This document shows, piece by piece, positions 1 to 7,392 of a stretch of 64,000 nucleotides of DNA. The stretch lies in assembly GCA_017399765.1 (NCBI GenBank), contig JAFQBH010000021.1, positions 1 to 64,000 of the forward strand, given 5' to 3'. The stretch comes from Oscillospiraceae bacterium (GTDB lineage: Bacteria > Bacillota > Clostridia > Oscillospirales > Ruminococcaceae). The notes under the pieces were generated by a model. The model saw nothing but the letters and a program-made list of their open reading frames with translations. It made no database searches and was not told the DNA's origin. A program made the position numbers and the translations under genes. Each line of letters begins with the position of its first letter. Position 1 is the stretch's first letter.

Positions 1-33
1 ACCAATCTTTCCGTAGTATTTTTGATTTTAAAA

Positions 34-381
<348 letters not shown>

Positions 382-1200
382 TTACGGCGAAATGAAAATC
401 ATAGAGAGCAAACAGAAGATGTAAGTCTGAAGGCATCCGCTGAAGATATCGAAATATCCGTGAACGAAAATCATTGCGAAAAGCGGAAGGCAACAGAGAA
501 TTCCGAGCCCCATAACGAGTTTTTTCTTTCCTTTTTCAAGGTTTTTGATTTTTTTGTACTGCTTTGTAAGAAGCACCGCGCAGAGAACAACCGAACCGAT
601 AGCTATCCAGATCGGCATTACGTTTGAACCGATGAGCATTGAATAGATAAGGGTGCCGATTATAAGACCGCCCAAAAGGTTACCGAACATACGAAGGGTA
701 AGAGAAATGGGGTTTGCAATCTCGCTTATAATGTTCATCGGAAGCATGATCGGGGTCATAAACGGAACCGGTCCGAGGAAGCCTTTGAAATACTCTTTTA
801 CTCCGTTCATCTTGATGTGATAATACTGCGAGATAACGCAGGTCATCAGCGCAAGAGCAAAAGGAGTTGCAATGTCTGCCGTCGGCGGACGGATCACGCC
901 AAGTCCCCAGACACCGCTCAGGTTCGAAGTTAAAATAAAAGCGAAAAGCGCGGTGAAATAAGGGATAAAAGCCTTTGTGTTCGGTCCGATGTTCGATTCA
1001 ACAAGGTTCCCCACAAGCCCGTAAATCGTTTCCGCAACAATTTGTTTTTTGCTTTCCGGTTTAACTTTAAGTCCGCTTCCAAGCCAGATGAACAAAACGG
1101 AAAGAGCTCCGAGAATTATCCATGTCCAGACCATTGTGTTCGTTATTTCGAACCCAAAAATCGAAAAACCGCTCGTTACTTCCGGGATTGATACACTCAT
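382..1200 (-). CDS. atpB: F0F1 ATP synthase subunit a
   Basis: This is the 272-residue stator channel subunit that passes ions to the c ring. It has five to six hydrophobic segments. The conserved helix reads NPISLTLRMFGNLLGG (about residues 163-178) and contains the essential Arg; the C-terminal segment begins HGYFDIFSGCLQTYIF. The loop between the last two helices is rich in Lys (about residues 212-228) and is longer than in many homologues. AAAGGAGG lies just upstream and overlaps the end of atpI, so the two genes are almost contiguous. Inferred partner of the Na+-type c subunit. Confidence 0.97.
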   Translation of the reverse strand: MSVSIPEVTSGFSIFGFEITNTMVWTWIILGALSVLFIWLGSGLKVKPESKKQIVAETIYGLVGNLVESNIGPNTKAFIPYFTALFAFILTSNLSGVWGLGVIRPPTADIATPFALALMTCVISQYYHIKMNGVKEYFKGFLGPVPFMTPIMLPMNIISEIANPISLTLRMFGNLLGGLIIGTLIYSMLIGSNVMPIWIAIGSVVLCAVLLTKQYKKIKNLEKGKKKLVMGLGILCCLPLFAMIFVHGYFDIFSGCLQTYIFCLLSMIFISP

Positions 1201-1201
1201 C

Positions 1202-1630
1202 CTATACCTCCTTTCCGGTTTTTCTGTGGATTATCCAATCGGTAAAAGCAAGAGCATAAATTCCGTAAGGAACGCTCAGCAATCCGAGAATACATCCTAT
1301 TATGCCAACATCCGGGTTCCTTATGGCCACAAAAACCGTAAGTCCCTTGATGATAAGGCGCACCATATAATTTGAAACTGTCATGCTTTGGGGATTTTCG
1401 CTTTTAATGCTTTTTCCAATTGTCAGCTCGTGCTGACGAAAAAGAAGCTGGGCAACCGCTCCGCCGAGAAAAACGCCTTTTGCGGTTTTAAAAAAATCTC
1501 CGAAAGCAAGACCGATAATAATAAAGAAAACACAGAGCAAAACCGCCGCGATCCTTGCGTTTTTCGGTGTTATAATGCTTTCTTCTTCGCTTTCATATTC
1601 ATTCATCATTCGATTCAGGAATTTCGCCAT
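1202..1630 (-). CDS. atpI: ATP synthase protein I-like membrane protein
   Basis: This 142-residue protein has about four hydrophobic segments and sits directly before atpB, the usual place of AtpI (UncI), a poorly conserved assembly or ion-supply factor for the c ring. Its N-terminus is acidic (EYESEEES). The stop codon lies in the ribosome site of atpB and the start overlaps the 3' end of the upstream atpZ gene by 32 bp, indicating translational coupling. Identity rests on position and topology more than on sequence motifs. Confidence 0.75.
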   Translation of the reverse strand: MAKFLNRMMNEYESEEESIITPKNARIAAVLLCVFFIIIGLAFGDFFKTAKGVFLGGAVAQLLFRQHELTIGKSIKSENPQSMTVSNYMVRLIIKGLTVFVAIRNPDVGIIGCILGLLSVPYGIYALAFTDWIIHRKTGKEV

Positions 1631-1865
1631 TTTGTTTTTCTTCCTTTAACCAAACGTCTTTTATAAGCTGATAGCTTCCTTTATATCCGGAATAGATTCC
1701 GCATATGATTCCGATTGCGGTGAACCAATATCCGCCGTTTCCGTATTTTCCGTCAAGCCACATTCCAACGGACATCAGAAGAAGTATCGGACAGATTGCG
1801 GAAAGGGAAACCTGGAGCACCATAGATGAAGCTTTTATGATATCCCGCTGTTCCTTCGGTTTCAT
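1599..1865 (-). CDS. atpZ: AtpZ/AtpI family membrane protein
   Basis: An 88-residue protein with two transmembrane helices and a charged C-terminus. The pattern WLDGKYG...GIICGIYSGYKG matches the AtpZ family (PF09527), which is encoded ahead of atpI in many Bacillota ATP synthase operons and has been linked to Mg2+/Ca2+ handling or assembly. It overlaps both neighbours: ATGA with the upstream gene and 32 bp with atpI, so the operon is tightly coupled. Confidence 0.8.
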   Translation of the reverse strand: MKPKEQRDIIKASSMVLQVSLSAICPILLLMSVGMWLDGKYGNGGYWFTAIGIICGIYSGYKGSYQLIKDVWLKEEKQNGEIPESNDE

Positions 1866-2206
1866 TCTTTTCCACCTTCCTTTTCAAAAAGCCCGGCTTC
1901 TTTAAGAACTTCGCCGATTTCCTCTTCAGAAAGATTTTTAAATTCATCTTCAAAACTTTCGGAAAATTCGGTTTTTTCGTTCCCGAAAAAGTCATCCTCA
2001 GGAAGTTCATAATCCGCCTGTTCCGGTTCTCTTCGAAAACCTTTTTCTTCCCAAAAAACTTTCGGGTCGTCCTTTTCGGAAACAATCGCGGAAACGGAAC
2101 TTTGGTTTTCCGCGGAGTTGAGAAATTTTATCGCAAAGCTTTTTATAAGATTGCTTAAAATTAAAAAAACGCCAAGAAAAAGAAGAACTATCCAAAGTTT
2201 GTCCAT
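1862..2206 (-). CDS. Hypothetical acidic membrane-anchored protein
   Basis: A 114-residue protein with one N-terminal transmembrane helix (about residues 4-24) followed by a strongly acidic, Glu/Asp-rich cytoplasmic tail that looks disordered. I do not recognise a family. It is the first gene of the atp operon, preceded by GGAGAAGGAGAAACG and a promoter at 2261-2289, and its stop overlaps the start of atpZ. The position suggests a role tied to ATP synthase assembly or regulation, but that is inference only. Confidence 0.7.
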   Translation of the reverse strand: MDKLWIVLLFLGVFLILSNLIKSFAIKFLNSAENQSSVSAIVSEKDDPKVFWEEKGFRREPEQADYELPEDDFFGNEKTEFSESFEDEFKNLSEEEIGEVLKEAGLFEKEGGKE

Positions 2207-2260
2207 AGGTCGTTTCTCCTTCTCCTTTGCGCTGAATTTTGAATATAAATGTTTAAAATA

Positions 2261-2289
2261 ATAATATCATACTTTTATTTCTTTGTAAA
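2261..2289 (-). promoter_or_regulatory. Promoter of the atp operon
   Basis: On the minus strand TTTACA (2284-2289) and TATTAT (2261-2266) are separated by 17 bp, a good vegetative promoter about 55 bp before the first gene of the atp operon. Confidence 0.6.
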
Positions 2290-2395
2290 TAAAAATTTGT
2301 TATAAAATTAACGAAATTTTATTATAATAAATTATCAATATATCCCATATTATAGCAAATCACATTCCGTGTAAAGTCAAGATTTGTTAATTTTC

Positions 2396-2424
2396 TTGAT
2401 TCGCCCTTTCCCCTGTGGTATAGT
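2396..2424 (+). promoter_or_regulatory. Promoter of the radical SAM gene
   Basis: TTGATT (2396-2401) and TATAGT (2419-2424) are spaced by 17 bp. Transcription would begin near 2431, which rules out the ATG at 2384 as the start of the downstream gene and supports the TTG at 2459. Confidence 0.6.
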
Positions 2425-2458
2425 TTATCACAGAAGAAAAACGAAAGGCGGCGAAAAT

Positions 2459-3355
2459 TTGGAACTTTCTGAAAAATGTGAACTTTGTCCAAGAAGATGC
2501 GGTGCAGACCGCCTTTCCGGAAAAAGCGGTTTTTGCGGCGGCGGAAAAGAAATAAAAGTTGCAAGAGCCGCCCTTCATTTTTGGGAAGAACCCTGCATTT
2601 CCGGCGAGGAAGGTTCCGGAACGGTGTTTTTTTCCGGCTGCACAATGCGCTGCGTTTTTTGTCAGAACAGAGAAATAAGCCGCGGCGAAGCCGGAAAGGA
2701 AATTTCCGTTGAACGGCTTTCAGAAATTTTTCTTGAGCTTCAGAAAAAAGGCGCAAACAACATAAACCTTGTTACCCCGATGCACTATGCTCCGCAGATT
2801 GTTTCCGCTCTTGATATTGCACGAAAAAACGGTCTTTACCTTCCGATAGTCTGGAACACCGGCGGCTGGGAACTTCCGGAAAGCGTTTCCGCAGTAAAGG
2901 ATTATGCGGATATCTGGCTTTCGGATTTCAAATATTTTGATAATTCTTTGGCAGAAAAATTTTCCTCCGCAAAAAACTATTTTGAAAACGCCTCCGCTTC
3001 GCTTAAAAAAATGGTCGAACAAACGGGAGAACCTGTTTTTGATGATGACGGTATGATGAAAAAGGGCGTTATCGTTCGCCACCTTGTCCTTCCGGGACAT
3101 ACGGACGACAGCAAAATGGTACTTCGCTGGCTTTTTGAAAATTTCGGCGACAAAATCTGGATAAGCATTATGAACCAATATACTCCTCTTTGTTCCGACG
3201 AAAGATATCCGGAACTTTTCCGAAGCGTTACTGATGAGGAATATAACGACGTTATAGATTACGCCGTTGAACTTGGAATTGAAAACGCTTTTGCTCAGGA
3301 AGGCGGCGCGGTTTCCGAAAGTTTTATTCCGCCTTTCGACCTTGAAGGCATTTAA
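2459..3355 (+). CDS. Radical SAM protein, PflX-like (COG1313)
   Basis: A 298-residue radical S-adenosylmethionine enzyme resembling pyruvate-formate-lyase-activating enzyme relatives of the PflX group. The cluster-binding motif is GCTMRCVFCQ (CX3CX2C). The N-terminus has a second Cys set, CELCPRRCGADR with GFCG further on, typical of COG1313 proteins. The TTG at 2459 is chosen because AAAGGCGG precedes it and the promoter lies at 2396-2424; the upstream in-frame ATG at 2384 is before that promoter. The substrate is not known. It stands alone and ends before a hairpin at 3369. Confidence 0.88.
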   Translation: MELSEKCELCPRRCGADRLSGKSGFCGGGKEIKVARAALHFWEEPCISGEEGSGTVFFSGCTMRCVFCQNREISRGEAGKEISVERLSEIFLELQKKGANNINLVTPMHYAPQIVSALDIARKNGLYLPIVWNTGGWELPESVSAVKDYADIWLSDFKYFDNSLAEKFSSAKNYFENASASLKKMVEQTGEPVFDDDGMMKKGVIVRHLVLPGHTDDSKMVLRWLFENFGDKIWISIMNQYTPLCSDERYPELFRSVTDEEYNDVIDYAVELGIENAFAQEGGAVSESFIPPFDLEGI

Positions 3356-3368
3356 ATAACAAAAAACT

Positions 3369-3412
3369 CACCCCGAATGCAAAAAAGCTCTTGCTTTTTC
3401 TGCTTCGGGGTG
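3369..3412 (+). terminator. Hairpin with weak terminator character
   Basis: CACCCCGAA (3369-3377) pairs with TTCGGGGTG (3404-3412) around a further GC/AAAAAGC inner pairing. The T-tract is weak (TTATATTT). The right part overlaps the promoter of the next operon. Confidence 0.5.
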
Positions 3413-3419
3413 TTATATT
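3391..3419 (+). promoter_or_regulatory. Promoter of the pheB-hom-thrB-lysC operon
   Basis: TTGCTT (3391-3396) and TATATT (3414-3419) are spaced by 17 bp, about 45 bp before the pheB start. It overlaps the hairpin that ends the previous unit. Confidence 0.5.
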
Positions 3420-3462
3420 TGTATCTGTACGAAAAACAATCGTTTTTAAGGAGCGGACTTTT

Positions 3463-3909
3463 ATGAACGAAAATCCTGTAAAAATCATAGTTGATGCGGA
3501 CCTTCTTCCTGAAGTTCTTTTAAAAGTTATAGAAGCAAAAAAACTTCTTTCTCACGGAAAAGCAAAAAATTCTTCCGAAGCCGCAAGAATGGCCGGAATA
3601 AGCCGCAGCGCTTTTTACAAATATAAGGACGGAGTTGCCGTATATAACGACGAAAGCCGCGACAAAATTGTTAACTATTATATGACCCTTATGGACAAGC
3701 CCGGCGTTCTTTCCAACGTTCTTGCAATACTTTCTAAATACGGTGCCAACGTCCTTACCCTTAACCAGAATATTCCGATAGACGGGGCTTCTCCCTGCAC
3801 CATTTCCTTCACCACCGGAAATCTTAAATGCGATGGACACACCCTCCGCGAAGCTATCCGCGCAATTGACGGAGTAATAACCTGCCGCAACCTTAAGGAG
3901 AGAAAATAA
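3463..3909 (+). CDS. pheB: ACT domain-containing protein PheB
   Basis: A 148-residue protein of the PheB/UPF0735 family: an N-terminal helix-turn-helix-like segment (SSEAARMAGISRSAFYKYKDGV, about residues 38-59) followed by an ACT domain (MDKPGVLSNVLAILSKYGANVLTLNQ). The ATG at 3463 is chosen because AAGGAG lies nine bases upstream and the length then matches the family. ACT domains bind amino acids, so a regulatory role in aspartate-family or aromatic amino acid synthesis is likely. It begins an operon with hom, thrB and lysC; the stop is 3 bp before hom. Confidence 0.9.
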   Translation: MNENPVKIIVDADLLPEVLLKVIEAKKLLSHGKAKNSSEAARMAGISRSAFYKYKDGVAVYNDESRDKIVNYYMTLMDKPGVLSNVLAILSKYGANVLTLNQNIPIDGASPCTISFTTGNLKCDGHTLREAIRAIDGVITCRNLKERK

Positions 3910-3912
3910 ACT

Positions 3913-5103
3913 ATGAAAGTTGCTGTTCTTGGCCATGGAACGGTCGGTTCCGGCGTTTGCGAAATCCTCTGGAACAGAAATTCCGAAATTTCTTCCGCCG
4001 CCGGAAAAACGGTTGAACTTGGCTATGTTCTTGATATAAAAGATTTGGGAAACGTTCCCTATTCCGACAAAATTTCAAAAGATTTTTCCGCGGTGCTTTC
4101 CGACCCGGAAGTCGGAATTGTTGCGGAATGCATAGGCGGGCTTGAACCCGCCTATTCCTATATAAAATCCGCTTTGGAAAACGGAAAAAGCGCCGTTACC
4201 TCCAACAAGGAACTTGTTGCGGAAAAAGGCGAAGAACTTTTGAGCATCGCCCGTGCTCATAACGTAAATTTTCTTTTTGAAGCTTCCGTCGGCGGCGGAA
4301 TTCCCCTTATCCGCCCGCTTTATTCTTCAATGAACGCCGCCGGAATTACAGAAATGGCAGGAATCCTCAACGGAACAACGAACTATATCCTTACAAAAAT
4401 GTTCCGTTTCGGCGCGGATTATTCCGAAGCGCTTTCCGATGCTCAAAGGCTCGGATATGCAGAAAGAGATCCTTCCGCAGACGTGCTCGGCTGGGATGCC
4501 TGCCGGAAGATTTCGATTCTTTCTTCCCTTGTCTGGGGAAAAACATTAAAGCCTTCCGAAATTCCAACCGAAGGCATTGACAAAATCACTGCGGACGATG
4601 TAAAAATCGCGGAACAAAGCGGTTTTTCAATAAAGCTTCTTGCAAGGGCAAAGCTTCTTGAAAACGGAAAAATCTTCGCAAAAGTTTCCCCCGCACTTGT
4701 TAAAAACGATTCTCCGCTCGCTTCGGTAAGCGACGTTTTCAACGCCGTGCTTGTAAAAGCCGAAACCACCGGCGACGTTCTTTTTTACGGAAAAGGCGCG
4801 GGAAAAATGCCCACCGCTTCTTCCGTAATCGCGGATATAATCGAATGTGCGAAAACCGATGACAACATAAAAACCGTTTTCTGGGAAGACGGTGCTCAAA
4901 GCGTTTTTGCCGGAAAAGATTCCGCTTCCGAAAAATATTTTATCCGTACCGATTTCGATGTTTCCGCCGTTGTTCCCGGTGCCGAAAAAATTGCCGAAAA
5001 CGCATATATCACTACCGCTCTTACCGAAAGCGAAGTTTCTGTGCTCACAGAAAAAATCAGCGAGCACGGAAAGCTTTTGTCAAAGATACCCCTTTTTGAA
5101 TAA
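3913..5103 (+). CDS. hom: Homoserine dehydrogenase
   Basis: Reduces aspartate-semialdehyde to homoserine with NAD(P)H, the branch-point step to threonine and methionine. The 396-residue protein begins with a Rossmann motif (VAVLGHGTVGSGV). Conserved catalytic stretches include SNKELVAEKGEELL and the substrate region GGGIPLIRPL...GILNGTTNYILTKM...DPSADVLGWDACRKI. Only a short C-terminal region follows the catalytic domain and I do not see a clear ACT domain, so feedback control may depend on PheB or on LysC. Second gene of the operon. Confidence 0.97.
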   Translation: MKVAVLGHGTVGSGVCEILWNRNSEISSAAGKTVELGYVLDIKDLGNVPYSDKISKDFSAVLSDPEVGIVAECIGGLEPAYSYIKSALENGKSAVTSNKELVAEKGEELLSIARAHNVNFLFEASVGGGIPLIRPLYSSMNAAGITEMAGILNGTTNYILTKMFRFGADYSEALSDAQRLGYAERDPSADVLGWDACRKISILSSLVWGKTLKPSEIPTEGIDKITADDVKIAEQSGFSIKLLARAKLLENGKIFAKVSPALVKNDSPLASVSDVFNAVLVKAETTGDVLFYGKGAGKMPTASSVIADIIECAKTDDNIKTVFWEDGAQSVFAGKDSASEKYFIRTDFDVSAVVPGAEKIAENAYITTALTESEVSVLTEKISEHGKLLSKIPLFE

Positions 5104-5126
5104 GATATCATAAGGAAAATAAAGCC

Positions 5127-6014
5127 ATGATAAAAATAAGAATTCCCGCTTCCACCGCAAACATCGGAAGCGGATTTGATTCCCTCGGAATCGCTTTGAA
5201 TTTATATAATTACGTTGAAATGGAACCGGAGGAAGGCTGTTTTATTTCTTCCGCGGATGGAAGCGAAATTCCGACCGGAGAAGATAATCTTATCTATTCT
5301 TCCGCAAAAAAGGTTTTTGAAAAAGCAAAAGTTCCTTTCACCGGGCTTAAAATCATCGAGGAAAACAACGTTCCTTTTGCAAGAGGACTCGGTTCAAGTT
5401 CCGCCTGCATTGTCGGCGGCGTTTCCGGTGCAAACGAGCTTCTCGGAAATCCTTTCTCAAAAGACGAGCTGCTCAACATTGCCGCAGAAATCGAAGGACA
5501 CCCGGACAATGTTTCTCCCGCTTTGCTCGGCGGTTTCACCGCGAACGCAATGGAAGAAAACAAGGTCTGTTACGTAAAAGCCGAAGTTCCGGAAAAACTT
5601 TTTTTCGCGGCTTTTGTTCCGCCTTTTGAACTTAAAACCGCAGACGCAAGAGCGGTTATTCCAAAGGAAGTTTCCGTAAAAGATGCAGTCTTTAATCTTT
5701 CCCGTTCCGCCCTTATAACCGCTTCGTTCCTTTCGGGGAAATTCGAAAATCTCAAAACCGGTTCGGAAGACAAAATTCATCAGCCCTATCGCCTTCCGCT
5801 TATTCCCGGCGGCAGTGAAATTATCGAAAAATCCTATGAAAACGGCGCTCTTGCGGCTTATATAAGCGGCGCGGGTTCCACTATGATGGCGATTTTTGAC
5901 TGTGGAAAAGAAGAAGCGGAAAAAATTGCAAAAAACATTCTTTCTTCCGGCGATTTTGAAGGCTGGAAATATTTTATCCTTAATGCAGATAATTCCGGCG
6001 CATCCGCGCTGTGA
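5127..6014 (+). CDS. thrB: Homoserine kinase
   Basis: Phosphorylates homoserine with ATP on the way to threonine. This 295-residue GHMP kinase has the N-terminal ASTANIGSGFDSLGIALNLYN motif region, the phosphate-binding loop PFARGLGSSSACIVGG (about residues 85-100) and the C-terminal GAGSTMMAIFD segment. It follows hom by 23 bp and precedes lysC by 17 bp. Threonine synthase and aspartate-semialdehyde dehydrogenase are not in this window. Confidence 0.97.
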   Translation: MIKIRIPASTANIGSGFDSLGIALNLYNYVEMEPEEGCFISSADGSEIPTGEDNLIYSSAKKVFEKAKVPFTGLKIIEENNVPFARGLGSSSACIVGGVSGANELLGNPFSKDELLNIAAEIEGHPDNVSPALLGGFTANAMEENKVCYVKAEVPEKLFFAAFVPPFELKTADARAVIPKEVSVKDAVFNLSRSALITASFLSGKFENLKTGSEDKIHQPYRLPLIPGGSEIIEKSYENGALAAYISGAGSTMMAIFDCGKEEAEKIAKNILSSGDFEGWKYFILNADNSGASAL

Positions 6015-6031
6015 TATATTGAGGTAGAAAA

Positions 6032-7237
6032 ATGAGTATTATAGTACAGAAATTCGGCGGAAGTTCCGTTGCGGATGCGGAAAAAATTTTCCGCGTTGCG
6101 AAAATAATTACGGATACCTATGCCGCCGGCAACAGCGTTGTTGTCGTTGTTTCCGCCCAAGGCGATACGACTGATGATCTTATCGCGAAGGCGGCGGAAA
6201 TAAGCCCCAATCCTTCCAAAAGGGAGATGGACGTTCTTCTTTCCACCGGCGAACAGATTTCCATGTCCCTTCTTGCAATGGCAATTGAAAAACTCGGCTT
6301 CCCGGTAATTTCACTCACCGGCTGGCAGGTCGGTCTTCAGACCGACGCGACCCATTGTTTTTCAAAAATCCGCAGAGTTGATAAGGAGCGCCTTGAAAGT
6401 GAAATCGGCAAAAAGAATATTGTAATCGTCGCCGGCTTCCAGGGTATCAACCGTTATGATGACATCACAACTCTCGGTCGCGGCGGTTCCGATACTTCCG
6501 CGGTTGCTCTTGCGGCGGCTCTTCATGCGGATCTTTGTCAGATTTATACCGACGTTGACGGAGTTTACACCGCCGACCCGAGAATCGTCAAGGACGCAAA
6601 AAAACTCGACGAGATAACTTATGACGAAATGCTTGAACTTGCAAACCTCGGCGCAAACGTGCTCCACAGCCGCAGCGTTGAAATGGCGAAAAAATACAGC
6701 GTAAAGCTGGAAGTTCGGTCCAGCTTTGAAAACAAACCCGGAACTACATTGAAAGAGGTCGTTAAAGTGGAAAGAATGCTTATCCGCGGAGTTACCCGCG
6801 ACAACAACACCGCAAGAATCTCCCTTGTTGAGGTACCGGACGTTCCCGGAATTGCCTTCAAGATTTTCAGCATTCTTGCGAAGAAAAACATAAACGTAGA
6901 TATTATTCTTCAGTCCATCGGACGCAACAACACCAAGGATATCAGCTTCACCGTTTCTCATGATCAGAAGGACGAGGCCATTGAAGCTTTGCAGGAAGTT
7001 GCCGAACTTTTCAAGGCGAAAGAAATCACCTGTGACGATGCCGTTGCAAAAGTTTCCATCGTCGGCGCGGGAATTGAAACCCACCCGGGCATTGCGGCAA
7101 AGATGTTCGAAGCCCTTGCGGATGCGGATATCAACATCAAGATGATTGCAACTTCGGAAATCAAAATTTCCGTGCTCATCGACCGCGACAAGGCCGAAAG
7201 AGCCGTTCAGGTTATCCACGACGCGTTTGATTTTTGA
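6032..7237 (+). CDS. lysC: Aspartate kinase
   Basis: Catalyses the first step of the aspartate pathway, phosphorylating aspartate. The 401-residue protein starts with the KFGGSSVAD motif and has GRGGSDTSAVALAAAL in the kinase domain, then two ACT domains (about residues 265-335 and 345-401: VPDVPGIAFKIFSILAKKNI and HPGIAAKMFEALADADIN). The ACT pair implies allosteric inhibition by lysine and/or threonine. ATP-aspartate kinases with this architecture often also have an internal start giving a beta chain; the ATG near 6776 (MLIRGVTRD) could serve. Last gene before a strong terminator. Confidence 0.97.
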   Translation: MSIIVQKFGGSSVADAEKIFRVAKIITDTYAAGNSVVVVVSAQGDTTDDLIAKAAEISPNPSKREMDVLLSTGEQISMSLLAMAIEKLGFPVISLTGWQVGLQTDATHCFSKIRRVDKERLESEIGKKNIVIVAGFQGINRYDDITTLGRGGSDTSAVALAAALHADLCQIYTDVDGVYTADPRIVKDAKKLDEITYDEMLELANLGANVLHSRSVEMAKKYSVKLEVRSSFENKPGTTLKEVVKVERMLIRGVTRDNNTARISLVEVPDVPGIAFKIFSILAKKNINVDIILQSIGRNNTKDISFTVSHDQKDEAIEALQEVAELFKAKEITCDDAVAKVSIVGAGIETHPGIAAKMFEALADADINIKMIATSEIKISVLIDRDKAERAVQVIHDAFDF

Positions 7238-7250
7238 ACAAAAAGAAAAA

Positions 7251-7283
7251 GCCCCGTGCTCATTTGAGCACGGGGCTTTTTTT
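7251..7283 (+). terminator. Bidirectional terminator after lysC
   Basis: GCCCCGTGCTCA (7251-7262) pairs perfectly with TGAGCACGGGGC (7265-7276), with T-runs on both strands. It ends lysC on the plus strand and the LRR gene on the minus strand. The plus-strand T-run contains the stop codon of the dockerin relic. Confidence 0.9.
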
Positions 7284-7392
7284 ATCCCTCCACCGGGAAT
7301 TTTGTTATGATGTTTGCGCAGAATTTTCTGATAAGGTTTGCATCGATTGCATTTATTCTTCCGTTTCCGTCAACGTCTGTTTTGTGCTTTTA
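7282..7392 (-). pseudogene. In-frame dockerin relic after the LRR gene
   Basis: Immediately after the two TAA stops of the LRR gene, the same minus-strand frame encodes 35 residues beginning KHKTDVDGNGRINAIDANLI and continuing IRKFCANIITKFPVEG before its own stop. This matches the second half of the dockerin inside the LRR protein (SDVNGDGKTTIIDANIIRKF then AVNIITVFP). It has no start codon or ribosome site, so it is best read as the severed C-terminus of an earlier dockerin-ended gene. Confidence 0.7.
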
